A stretch of DNA of 64,000 nucleotides, from contig OX336391.1 in assembly GCA_946902985.2 (NCBI GenBank), forward strand, positions 72,393,947-72,457,946. Direction: 5' to 3'. This document shows positions 48,801-59,076 of the stretch, piece by piece; position 1 is the first letter of the stretch, and each line of letters opens with the position of its first letter. The stretch is from Meconema thalassinum (taxonomy: Eukaryota; Arthropoda; Insecta; Orthoptera; Tettigoniidae). The position numbers and the translations under genes are program-made. Below the pieces are notes generated by a model. It was given only the letters and a program-made list of their open reading frames with translations. It was not told the DNA's origin and did not search any database.

Positions 48801-50940
48801 GCTAATTAGGTCACCTATACAATAGGTATCGCACAAGTAGTTTAAACAAATGAGCGACGGCACGCGAATCGTTTCAACCAAGTCCCGTATGTGTTCATAT
48901 ACCATTCATCCGATTGCTATGAAACGTTGGTGAGTTGTTGGGAACACTTCCGAAATCATTATAGTCATAGTCAATCCAATTTACAATGAACAGCGCGCGA
49001 GTATTTTAAACAAATGAGTGTTGGCGATACAGTCATATAGCCTACAATTCTTCCGATTGCGACCAAATTTTGGTGGGTTATTTGGCACACTTTCGGGATG
49101 TTTATAGGCATAGTTAATCCAATTAACAATAGATAGCGCACCAGTAGTTTAAACAAATGAGTGTTGGTGATGCGTTCATGTACAATTCATCCGATTGCAA
49201 TCAAATTTCGGTGAGTTGTTGTGCATACGCCAGAAAAAGTTATAGGCATAATATATCCAATTAACAATAGACGGCGCGCGAATAACTTTATCAAAATGGC
49301 GTGCGTTTCTTTCAACAAAGTCCCACATGCGTTGATATACCATTCACCTCAATGCGATGAAACTTGGGTGAGATGTTTTATACACTCAGGGACGGTTTCT
49401 TGCTTAGTAAATCCACTTAACAATAGCTAGCACACGAGTAGATTCAAAAAATGTGCGTCGACGCGTGGAGTGTTTCAACAAAGTCCCGTATGCGTTCATA
49501 TACCATTTGTCCGATGGCGATGAAACTTGGGTGAGAGGTTGTGTAGACTACAGGCAATGTTTCTGACTTATTAAATCCATGTTATATTTGGTAGCACACG
49601 AGTAGATTCAACAAATGAGAGACGATGCGCGAAGTGTATCAACAAACTCACGTACGGGTTCATATACTATTCGTCTGATAGTGATGAAACTTGTCTGAGA
49701 TGTTGTGTACACTTCAGGGAAGGTTTCTGGTTGAGTAAGTCCAATTACCAGTAGGTATCTCACAAGTAGATTAAACAAATTAGCGACGACGCGCCAAGTG
49801 TTTCAACATAGTCCCGTATGCGTTCATATACCATTCGTCCGATAGCGACTAAACTTGGGGGAGTTATTGTATACGCTCCATGGAAATTTTTGGCTTAGAA
49901 AATCCATTTTTCAATAGGTAGCGCACAAGAAGATTCAACAAATGAACGAAATTTGGGTAATATGTTGTGTACTCATCAGGGAAGGTTTCTGGCTTAGTAC
50001 ATCCAATTTCCAATAGGTATCACACAAGTAGATTCAACAAATGAGCGACGGCACGTGATTCGTTTCAACCAAGTCCCGTATCCGTTCATATACCATTCAT
50101 CCGATTGCTATGAAACTTTGGTGAGTTGTTGGGAACACTTCCAAAATCATTATGGTCATAGTCAATCCAATTTACAATGAACAGCGCGGGAGTATTTTAA
50201 ACAAATGAGTGTTGGCGATGCGTCCATATAGCCTACAATTAATCCGATTGCGACCAAATTTTGGTGGGTTGTTTGGCACACTTCCGGGGTGGTTATAGGC
50301 ATAGTTAATCTAATTAACAATAGATAGAGCACCAGTAGTTTAAACAAATAAGTGTTGGTGATGCGTTCATATACAATTCATTCGATTGCAATCAAATTTC
50401 GGTGAGATGTTGTGCATACGCCAGGAAAAGTTATAGGCATACTACATCCAATTAACAATAGATGGCACACGACTAACTTCAACAAAATGGCGTGCGTTTG
50501 TTTCAAAAATGTCACACATGCTTTCATATACCATTCACCCCAATGCGATGAAACTTGGATGAGATGTTGTATACACTAAGGGAAATTATCTGGCTTAGTT
50601 AATCCACTTAACAATATGTAGCGCACGAGTAGATTCAGCAAATGAGCGACGACATGCAAAGCGTTTCAAGAATGTCCCGTATGCGTTCGTATACTATTCG
50701 TCCGATAGCGATGAAACTTGGATGAGATGTTGTGTCCACTCCAGTAAAGATTTCAGGCGTATTAAATCCATGTTTAATAGGTAGCGCACGAGTAGATTCA
50801 ACAAATGAGCGACGACGCGCGCAGCGTTTCAAACAGTCCCAATGCGTTCATATACCATTCGTCTGATAGCGATGAAACTAGGGTGAGATGTTGTGTAAAC
50901 TACAGGGAAGGTTTCTGGCTTAGTAAATCCATGTTATAAT

Positions 50941-52785
50941 ATTTATTTAATCGTGTCAGAAAACATACATCATAACTCACAAGGTATAAAAAGAAACAAG
51001 ACAGAAAAATACAAATAGGAATATTCCAAAATCTGGTACTATAAGCATTATCATTTCTGATGGCATGTAACAGCATAATTATACACTACACAAGCACAGA
51101 TTTAATTAAATGTGGTGTGACCAGTATGTAGCTAATTCACGTGCTTCCTTGGTAGCGTCGATCACATCCTGGGGAGAGCATGTTGTTGGACACGAGTTGC
51201 AGACAAGGAGATGGCTCATTGTCTGTTCTTCACCACAGTCACATAGTGTGGAGTCGCAGGCAAATCCCCACTTTCTTATGTTGGTCTTCGTTCTTCCAAC
51301 TCCGGAGCGCAGCCTGTTGAGTGTCTTCCAGGTAGACCAACATTCCTCGTGACCTGGAGGGAGGCTTTCGGAAGGGATCATTTATCCTGTAAGGTGGCTG
51401 GATCTGGAACGCCATGATTTCACTCTGAAATTCGATGGTGGTTCAGCAAGGCTCTCTGTTGAATGAAGAAAGCTTTTTCTTGACTTGAGCCTTTGGAATG
51501 CTGGTTGATACCCATATAAAGTATGGGTCCTCAGGTTCAATGCTTTAGATATCTCCAGTCTGGATGCACACTCACGGCTAATATCTGGAGGTGGAATACC
51601 TGCTAGACAATAGACTTTATCAAGTGGTGCAGATCTCAAACATCCTGTAATGAGTCTGCAGGTCTCGTTTAAGGCGACATCCACTTGTTTAGCATGACTA
51701 GATCTGCACCAAACAGGGCAGGCGTATTCTGCAGCTGAATAACAAAGGGCTATAGCTGAGGTTTTTAAGAGGAGAGGTTGCGTCCCCCAGGTTGTGCCCG
51801 ATAATTTCCGGAGAATATTGTTCCTTGCAGATACTTTCCTTTTGGAGTTTAAGCAGTGTGCTTTATAGGTAAGTGCTCGGTCAAACATTACTCCTAGATA
51901 TTTGGGAGTGGAGCAGTGTTCTAATTGTTTACCTTCCCAGGTCACTTGTAATTTTCTTTCTGCCTGTCGGTTTTTGAGGTGGAAGGCGCAGACTTGTGTT
52001 TTTGATGGATTTGGCTTTAGATGGTTCTCTTGGTAATAACCACTTAGAATTTGTAGAGCATGTGAGAGCTTCTCTTCAGCAAGTTCAAACGTTTCCTCTT
52101 GAACTGCTAGAGCGACATCATCTGCATAAATAAAGCTCTTTGTCCCTTGCGGGCAAGGCTGATCATTGGTGTAGATATTGAAAAGTATAGGAGCTAGCAA
52201 GCTACCTTGTGGAAGGCCGTTCTTTAAGTTCCTCCATCTGCTTCTCTGACCTTGAAATTCAACAAAGAACCTTCTGTTCTGAAGAAAGCACTCAATCATT
52301 TGGGTGAGTTTATAGTCCTTAGTAATACTGTTCAATTTACGAAGCAGTATACGATGGTTAACTGTGTCGTAGGCTGATGTCAAGTCAACAAAAACTACCC
52401 CAGTGACTTTGTTGTTTTCATAGCCGTCTTCTATATATTGTGTGAGGTGCAGTACTTGGGAAGTACAACTTCTCCCTGGTCGAAAGCCGGCTTGTTCTGG
52501 TATGAGCAATGGGTCAACCACATCAGATAGTCCGTCCAAAATCATTCTTTCTAAGATTTTGTATAAATGACAAAGCAAAGAGATTGGTCGGTAGTTCTTC
52601 GGATCACTTGTGTTCTTGCCAGGCTTAAGTATTGCAATAACTCTAGCTTTTCTCCACAGTTTAGGGATTCTGCAGTGATTGATGCAATTGTTAAATAAGT
52701 CCAGGAGCCATTGCTTACTGACAGGACCAAATCTTTGAGTTGCTCAATGCAGATGTCATCAACACCTGCCGCCTTGCCATTTTTG
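50941..52785 (-). mobile_element. 5'-truncated jockey/I-group non-LTR retrotransposon
   Basis: Flanked by a perfect 11-bp target duplication CATGTTATAAT (50930-50940 and 52786-52796) inside the satellite, so both ends are exact. The 3' end on the minus strand is an AATAAAT-rich tail. The 5' end falls within the reverse transcriptase, giving the common truncation from incomplete copying. Confidence 0.85.
51106..52785 (-). pseudogene. Reverse transcriptase fragment with frameshift and stop
   Basis: Starts at NGKAAGVDDICIEQLKDL, early in the polymerase domain, and continues through EQAGFRPGRSCTSQVLHLTQ, VVFVDLTSAYDTVNH, GLPQGSLLAPILFNIY and the catalytic IYADDVAL. The conserved downstream blocks NHLKPNPSKTQVCAFHL and PKYLGVMFDRALTYKAHC follow. 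A shift near 52735 moves the N-terminal part to another frame. An in-frame TAA at 51382-51384 separates the last 91 codons, which carry a Cys-rich CDCGEEQTMSHLLVC segment typical of jockey/BS-type proteins. The copy is inactive. The exact clade is uncertain. Confidence 0.85.
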
Positions 52786-53501
52786 CATGTTATAATAGGT
52801 AGCGCACGACTAGATTCAACAAATGAGCGCCGACGCGCGAAGCGTTTCAACAAAGTCCCGTATCCGTCCATATACCATTCGTCCGATAGCGACTAAACTT
52901 GGGTGAGATGCTGTGTACACTTCAGGGAATGTTTCTGGGTTAGTTAATCCACTTAACAATACGTATCGCACAAGTAGATTAAACAAATGATCGACGACGC
53001 GCGAAGTGTTTCAATATAGTCCTGTATGCGTTCATATACCATTCGTCCGATAGCGACTAAACTTGGGTGAGTTGTTGTGTACACCCCATGGAAAGTTTTA
53101 GGCTTAATAAATCCATTTTTCAATAGGTAGTGCACAAGTAGATTTAACAAATGACCGAAGTCGCGCGAAACGTTTCAAGAAAGTCCCGTATGCGTTCATA
53201 TACCATTCGTCCTATAGCCATGAAACTTGGGTAAGATGTTGTGTACTCATCAGGGAAGGTTTCTGGCTTATTATGTCACCTATACAATAGGTATCGCACA
53301 AGTAGTTTAAACAAATGAGCGACGGCACGCGAATCGTTTCAACCAAGTCCCGTATGTGTTCATATACAATTCATCCGATTGCTATGAAACTTTGGTGAGT
53401 TGTTGGGAACACTTCCGAAATCATTATAGTCAGTCAATCCAATTTACAATGAACAGCGCGCGAGTATTTAAACGAATGAGTGTTGGCGATACAGTCATAT
53501 A

Positions 53502-54387
53502 AGTAGTAAGTGTTTGTTAGACTCTAAATATTGCATCATCATGACCAGAAATTGCGTAATCCTGACCACGTGGTCCAGGAGCGGGGCATGTGCACTGCAC
53601 GTGTTAGCGTGGGAAGGGGTTGACCTTTTGGCTTGTTTATGTGATGGTGATAAAAAGTTAATGGGTGTTGACGGCATGGGGGTTGTTTATTAGGATGGTA
53701 ACTCAAAATTCAGACTCCTCTTCCACTCCTACAGGGGGGTTTCTTGGTTCGATTCCGTGTTTTGTTATTTAATTCCAGGGGGCAGCCTGTGTATCATGGT
53801 TATTAAGTATTGATTGATTATTGAATTATATTTTGGTAATTTCCCAAGGAAGTGTAGAGAGTCTTGGGTGTCATAACTTTTGAATGAGAGTGTACGGTGA
53901 GGCACTCGACATAGCCGGATCGCTACCAGACATGTGTGTGCAGCTGTTCCGTTTTTGCTCGCGCCGTGCGGCAAGCCATGAGAGCACTCAGCTCATGTAG
54001 TGCATGGTTGTCGTTAAAGTTTTTGCTCGCGCAAGCTAAATAAGCAATCATATGTTGTAATGCTACACTCCGTTTAAGTATGACATATATTACCACGGCG
54101 TGGGAGTGGAGTTGTGTTACTCCTTCTCGCTATGTTATGTCTGTTTAATTTAAATGATGTTAACATTTTTGTGTTCTGGCTTGCTTCATGATCTCAATCT
54201 GGTTAAAGTGTTTTATATGACATGTATAACTTTGAGTGTGTGAAATGAATTTCGATCTGTTTGTTTTTAGATTCCCAGACGTCATTAGTCAAGTCTGTAA
54301 TTTTTAATGCGAGAACGAGATTGGATGTCGGTTCCCAGAGCTTCATGCGAAATGTTTTAAAGAGGTTTTTTGGCGCTCTAACTTCTT
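53502..54387. other. Left terminal region of the virus-like element
   Basis: Non-coding. It should include the terminal inverted repeat, but the partner end lies beyond the window, so its length is unknown. A short direct repeat GTTTTTGCTCGCGC occurs near 53951 and 54018. No gene is recognised. Confidence 0.5.
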
Positions 54388-54388
54388 A

Positions 54389-54400
54389 ATATATATATAA
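54389..54400 (+). promoter_or_regulatory. TATA box upstream of the acidic-protein gene
   Basis: ATATATATATAA lies about 50 bp before the ATG at 54449, a suitable distance for a Pol II start site between them. Confidence 0.5.
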
Positions 54401-54448
54401 GAGGAGATTGCTATGGAGCAGTAGTTAGCTATCTTTATCTGCAATATC

Positions 54449-54952
54449 ATGAGTCTGTGCGAGGGGTTGATAGAAAAGTTAGTAAAATTGCAACACATTA
54501 TGATGTTTGCGGAAAGTGCCCTGAATCAAGGGTTGCATTTCATCGTCAGTGCGACGAAAATAGAGGAGGAGGTGTGGTATAACACCTTAACACCGGGAGA
54601 AAAGGAGCTTTTAAGCGCCGAAATATTCGAGCTGATGAGGGATCAACACCACTGCCGTGAAATTATTTTCAACGGCATGACATTTCACATTGTCAATATT
54701 ATTATTGACAAGTTGAGATCCATCGGCTCGATGAATTTCAACGTGTTTGAACCTACATTGGCGGAAGAGCTAATGGCCGTGTTTGAACGGCCATTAGAGG
54801 AACAGCATATGGAAGAGCATATGGAAGAAGTGCAAGAAGAAGCAGAAGAAGAAGAAGACCATCGAATGGAAGAAGAAGAAGAACATCGAGCGGAAGGAGA
54901 AGAAGAAGACCGACAAGAAGAAGAAGAAGAAGAAGAAGAAGAAGAAGAAGAA

Positions 54953-55001
<49 letters not shown>

Positions 55002-55018
55002 TTCAAATCTTAAATTAA
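54449..55018 (+). CDS. Unknown protein with extreme Glu/Asp C-terminal tail
   Basis: A 189-residue protein not recognised as a known family. Residues 1-110 look globular and mostly helical (LIEKLVKLQHIMMFAESALN at the start, EKELLSAEIFELMRDQHHC in the middle). From about residue 115 the chain is almost only Glu, then 16 Asp in a row, ending VQILN. The tail is encoded by GAA and GAT triplet repeats and may vary in length. It is the only plus-strand protein gene in the element and faces the integrase gene tail to tail. A TATA box sits about 50 bp upstream. Highly acidic tails can bind histones or basic core proteins; that role is a guess. The start is the first ATG in frame after the TATA box. 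Confidence 0.6.
54826..55001 (+). repeat. (GAA)n/(GAT)n coding microsatellite
   Basis: Interrupted GAA repeats switch to uninterrupted GAT repeats at about 54955. It is in frame within the acidic protein. Confidence 0.9.
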
Positions 55019-55317
55019 ATTCAATGGACAGTGGACAGTGGATTAATATTGTGCAGTGTAAATTTTATTTTTTAAATATATTTATTTGATCATTTGTGGT
55101 TTACATTAATTATATAATATGAAATAGTGAAAAATGATATGATCTTCGTTCTTAAAGTGGTAAGTAGTTCCTTTTCCAACAAGCTGCAGAGAGAATTGAA
55201 GATGCTGTGTTGTTTGCAGAGTGGAATATGCTGGTCTTGTGCACGGGGTAAGTTCAATCATTCTTTTCTTTCTTGCGTGTGTTGGTTTTAGTGAGCTGAA
55301 AAATATATATATAGAGA

Positions 55318-55421
<104 letters not shown>

Positions 55422-55469
55422 CTTTGTGAGGAATAAAAAATAAAAATAAAAAAACTTACACTTTTCTAA

Positions 55470-56387
55470 TTATAAGATATTTTTGTTGGGGATCCAAGAG
55501 TTGTGAGTTGAATCGAATCCAAGCCAAGATACGAAGGCTCGGGTTCCTTTTCTACGTAGTACTTTGTTGACTAAGTAAATATTAGGATGTTTTGTTCGTT
55601 GTAACTCTGCTTCGTAGAACGCACCAAATATTGGGGTATTTTTATTATCTTTTAAAAGATATGTTCGTGGATTAGTATTTTGAACTTTATAAATTGTAAA
55701 TAATTCTGTTGTCCAATTACCTTCGTACCCTTTACTGAAGTGTTTCTTGATTTTTGATATCCTTACAATGTCGCCGATTTTATATTTTGGTTTTCTTAAA
55801 GTTTCATTATATTGTGTTGGCAAGCGGGGTGGATTGTTTCTTTTCACATCATTAGGTTTCATGCCAATGCTGCGATGTATTTTGTGATTATACTTTACTA
55901 GTAACTCAGGCAAAATATGTACCCATCGGTAAGAACCTCGTGTTGTGAATTCTTTCCACATCGATTCCTTAAGAGTTCGATTAAATCTTTCTATCACACT
56001 CGCTTTAATGGAGCTGCCAGTGGAATAATGCTTTAGATTTTGTTTCTGAGACCATGTTTTGAATTCACTGTTATAAAATTCCGTTCCTCGATCGGTGTGA
56101 AAATAATTGGGCAATCTTTTACTTTGAGAATAAACAAATTTTAAGCTGTTCACAATCTCACTTCCTTTTTTGGTTTTAAGAGGAATTGCCCATGCATATT
56201 TCGAGTAAACGTCAATAATGGTTAATAAATATTTAAATCCATTATTCCATTTTGCAAGTTTGGACATGTCCACAATGTCAGCTTCATGGAGGTCATCGAT
56301 TCCTTTGCTAATAACACGTCGTCTTTTAAACTTTTTTCTAAGCGGTGCGTGAAGTTCTTTTGCAATTTCTCGTCTGATTTCGTTCAT
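55470..56387 (-). CDS. Polinton-type integrase with DDE core and chromodomain
   Basis: A 305-residue retroviral-type integrase that would insert the element into host DNA in the nucleus. The N-terminal segment KKFKRRRVISKGIDDLHEAD leads into the rve core. Candidate catalytic residues are Asp37 (EADIVDM), Asp99 (HTDRGTEF) and Glu133 (VIERFNRTLK). The YLLTIIDVYSKYAWAIPL strand between them is typical. An SH3-like segment follows (KYKIGDIVRISK, about 201-212). A chromodomain-like C-terminus (about 270-305) carries VSWLGFDSTHNSWIP. The order and length match Polinton/Maverick and adintovirus integrases. The gene is the first on the left side of the element, as often seen in this group. The frame is intact; the ATG is followed directly by the family-like N-terminus. 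Confidence 0.92.
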   Translation of the reverse strand: MNEIRREIAKELHAPLRKKFKRRRVISKGIDDLHEADIVDMSKLAKWNNGFKYLLTIIDVYSKYAWAIPLKTKKGSEIVNSLKFVYSQSKRLPNYFHTDRGTEFYNSEFKTWSQKQNLKHYSTGSSIKASVIERFNRTLKESMWKEFTTRGSYRWVHILPELLVKYNHKIHRSIGMKPNDVKRNNPPRLPTQYNETLRKPKYKIGDIVRISKIKKHFSKGYEGNWTTELFTIYKVQNTNPRTYLLKDNKNTPIFGAFYEAELQRTKHPNIYLVNKVLRRKGTRAFVSWLGFDSTHNSWIPNKNIL

Positions 56388-56448
56388 AGTTATTTTCCAA
56401 ACAATGTTTTATAACATACTGTGCATTGTTTTACAAACGTTGGAATTT

Positions 56449-57354
56449 TTATTCAATATATCCAGCATTTCTTAGTTCTTCTTCTATTGCAAAGATTTCG
56501 CTGTCTACTCCTGTGTGACCTGCAGCTTTCGATGCAATTAATGTTTTAAGTCTTGATACCAATTTGTTTGGTTCATTCCATTGAACGAATTCAATATTGT
56601 TTCCGCCTTCAAATTTCCAAATGGCTTGTGGCGCGATGTGTTTTTTTTGACCATATCCAGTATGCATTGTAGTATTTGCTTCTTCATTTTCATCTGCTGT
56701 TTTTATAATTCTATCTATGTCTTCAGTGAGAAGGGGTTCAATTATATTTTTATACTTATAAGATTGCGTTCCTCTCGGAGCTGCATTGCTTGTATAATTT
56801 CTTTTGTGCACGTTTGAAACATTTAATAATTTCAAATATGAACTTAAATCACTCCTATCTATTAGAGTGGGGTCTGGTACTTTCCTTTGAATCAATTCAA
56901 GTTGACCTTCTGTAATAGGAAATTTTTCACCGCCAACTTTTATCCACTTTTTATCGAAGAAAACTCGTTCGCGTCCCAAGTATTGTTTATCATTTCTTAT
57001 CGTTATACCAAATGTTCTATCCACGTTTTGTTTAATGAACGGATCAAAGTAGCGGTTAAGTAGTGAAATTATTTTGATGCTATCTCCATCTTCTTCGTCT
57101 GAAGTAGCAGTGGATTCAGAATCGATATATTTTCCTTTTCTTTTTCGATTTTCTTTATTTTGAGTCGACGTATTAGCAATAGCTACAAGTTGATTTAATG
57201 AACTTGTTACTGGTTTAAAGTTAGTCTCTATATCTAATTCTTTTCGTCTAACATCATCTTGAAGTGAAAGATACTTGTCTTTAACATCTTTTTTTAAGCG
57301 AGAAAGTTTATCCTTTACTCGACTTTCAGCTTTAATCTTTGACCTCTTCTCCAT
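56449..57354 (-). CDS. Virus-like element protein, DUF8207-like
   Basis: A 301-residue protein. Residues 1-45 are charged and predicted helical (KDKLSRLKKDVKDKYLSLQD), probably a coiled coil. An acidic Ser-rich linker follows (about 75-92, TSDEEDGDS). The core has FGITIRNDKQYLGRERVFFD (about 115-134), IKVGGEKFPITEGQLELI and, further on, RGTQSYKYKNIIEPLL. This pattern resembles the DUF8207 family found beside integrases and capsid genes in arthropod virus-like elements, from memory and not checked. It ends EEELRNAGYIE. Its function is unknown; a virion or core role would fit. It lies 24 bp after the fibre gene and 61 bp before the integrase gene. Confidence 0.6.
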   Translation of the reverse strand: MEKRSKIKAESRVKDKLSRLKKDVKDKYLSLQDDVRRKELDIETNFKPVTSSLNQLVAIANTSTQNKENRKRKGKYIDSESTATSDEEDGDSIKIISLLNRYFDPFIKQNVDRTFGITIRNDKQYLGRERVFFDKKWIKVGGEKFPITEGQLELIQRKVPDPTLIDRSDLSSYLKLLNVSNVHKRNYTSNAAPRGTQSYKYKNIIEPLLTEDIDRIIKTADENEEANTTMHTGYGQKKHIAPQAIWKFEGGNNIEFVQWNEPNKLVSRLKTLIASKAAGHTGVDSEIFAIEEELRNAGYIE

Positions 57355-57378
57355 GACTAAACGGAAATTGTGGTTGTT

Positions 57379-59028
57379 TTACTTATTTATAGTATATTCA
57401 AAATCGATTTGAAGAGGAAGATCATCAGTTTTATGTTTTTTCGGGTCTCTAAGTCGAAACTGAATTTCATCTTGCTCTTCAACGACAATATCACTGCCAT
57501 CCAGTTCAATCTCTTGACGTATATTTAAAATTGCATACACAATTGGAGATCTTGGTGAAACAAAAATTGGTTTTAATACACCTTTGTAGGGAAGTTGGTA
57601 CTGTATGTTATGATTATGAAGCGTGTATACTGGTGAATGGATTGATGGTGTGTTGGAGAATTTCAGAATAAATTTCGATAAGTTCTTTTTCTTTACTTCA
57701 TCTTTTAATATACCATATTCTTCTTTGGATGCAGTAAAACTTTCGAGTGGTTCTTTGTTAACCATTTGCTCAATTTTTCCCAGTTCAGTTTTTAACTTGT
57801 TATATTCTTCTTTGGATTCAGCAGCATAACTTTCAAGATCTTCTTTTTTAACAATATTGAGATTGTTAGCAACACCCTCAATACGAGTTTGTAAATTGCT
57901 TAAAATTTCTTTTAGTTGATTAACTTCAGTTCGTGACGCAGCATAGTGTTCTACAAACCGTTTATTTGTCACGTCTTGGTCGTTAACAGGGAACTCAACA
58001 TTTGTTTGTTTTTGATGTTGTAGATTGTTTACAGTTTGTTTCAATTGATCAAATTCACGTTGGGAAGCGGCATATTGCTCAACAAACGTCTTATTTGCAA
58101 CATCGTTATCGTATATGGGGTTGTTTACGTGAGTAATTCGTCCACTCATCATATTTAAAGTTCCACCATCGTCTACGTTTAAAACGTTTTGTTTATTAAA
58201 TTTAGCGATTAAGTCTTCTAGATCTTTTCGAGAGGCAGCAAAGTTTTCTAAGTAATATTTGTTTATTGCATCTAACGAATCGATTGGTTGAGATATGTTT
58301 GTTATTCTTCTATTTAACATATCTACAGTTTCATCATCTCTGTTTATATTCAAAAGAGATTTTTTAATTTCATCGAGTTCATTTGTTACATGAGTTTTAA
58401 GAAAAGAATACGTTACCGCATCTTGATTTTGAATTGGATCTTTAACATTTCTTATTCTTTTGTTACCCAAGTCGAGAGTATCTTGATCATACGGAAAGTG
58501 ATCTTCTGAAAATTCTCGCACTAAACCATGAATGAATTCTACTCGTTGTAACACTTCTGTTATTCGGGTCTCAAGATATTTTTTTATATTCGATGTATGT
58601 TGCTGCATTGCAATAAGGTTTACTGCATCATTTGCAGATGATGGTAAAGCTAAGCCCGCGAGACGTTTGTTTTGAAAGTCAAGTTCTTTTTTCTCTATTT
58701 TACAAATTGAAAAAATTAAACCTTTAAGCTCGTTAAAGTTTCGTTGTATGTCTTCTTTAGACTCGATTTTATTTAGCTCATTTAATAACTTCACTACATA
58801 ACCTTTGTTGCATGCATCTTCAACATGTATTGGCATTCCGACATTTTTTAACCGTTTGCCGTTAATACTTAGATGTCCGTCGCTTGTTGTTGTTGTTAGT
58901 TGATTTTCATATTGCACTAGCTTATCATCAACATATGATTTAGTTGCAATATCATGTCGTGAAGTCGGTCGTCCGATAGACACATTATTGGTTTTGTTAA
59001 ACGATGTCATAGTTAAGTTGTTAACCAC
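57379..59028 (-). CDS. Long fibre-like protein with phage-tail-type repeats
   Basis: A 549-residue protein built from repeats of about 50-60 residues. Each has the pattern N-K-R-I/L-x-N-V-x-x-P-I-x-x-x-D-A-x-x-K-x-Y/F. Clear units are at about residues 55-80, 117-140, 187-211, 238-262, 295-317 and 343-360, for example NKRIRNVKDPIQNQDAV and NRRITNISQPIDSLDAI. Between units are predicted coiled-coil segments. The repeat closely resembles those of bacteriophage tail fibres. The C-terminal 100 residues (about 450-549) lack repeats and are beta-rich, a likely knob or head domain. I infer a trimeric attachment fibre on the virion. The frame is uninterrupted. A second ATG lies six codons in, so the exact start is open. 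Confidence 0.7.
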   Translation of the reverse strand: MVNNLTMTSFNKTNNVSIGRPTSRHDIATKSYVDDKLVQYENQLTTTTSDGHLSINGKRLKNVGMPIHVEDACNKGYVVKLLNELNKIESKEDIQRNFNELKGLIFSICKIEKKELDFQNKRLAGLALPSSANDAVNLIAMQQHTSNIKKYLETRITEVLQRVEFIHGLVREFSEDHFPYDQDTLDLGNKRIRNVKDPIQNQDAVTYSFLKTHVTNELDEIKKSLLNINRDDETVDMLNRRITNISQPIDSLDAINKYYLENFAASRKDLEDLIAKFNKQNVLNVDDGGTLNMMSGRITHVNNPIYDNDVANKTFVEQYAASQREFDQLKQTVNNLQHQKQTNVEFPVNDQDVTNKRFVEHYAASRTEVNQLKEILSNLQTRIEGVANNLNIVKKEDLESYAAESKEEYNKLKTELGKIEQMVNKEPLESFTASKEEYGILKDEVKKKNLSKFILKFSNTPSIHSPVYTLHNHNIQYQLPYKGVLKPIFVSPRSPIVYAILNIRQEIELDGSDIVVEEQDEIQFRLRDPKKHKTDDLPLQIDFEYTINK

Positions 59029-59076
59029 GCAAAAGCTATAACACGAATGGCCATTTACCTCTTTTTGAAGTCATAT

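Larger units (their letters stand above)
45848..53501 (+). repeat. Helitron-like satellite unit 4, truncated by the virus-like element
   Basis: Begins TATATATATATAAAGGAATG and has the same satellite body as units 1-3. It is interrupted by a non-LTR element at 50941-52785 and stops without its hairpin end at 53501, where the Polinton-like element starts. Two empty P-like target sites (46761 and 49763) lie in it. Confidence 0.65.

Noticed and set aside
25600..53500. Many 60-90-codon frames with similar proteins (such as LLVRYLL...KPETFP patterns)
   Set aside because: They are translations of the same 160-bp satellite, occur in both directions and break at random, with no start context or domain. 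Not genes.
54794..55006. Minus-strand poly-Ile/Phe frame
   Set aside because: Antisense of the GAA/GAT repeat of the acidic protein.
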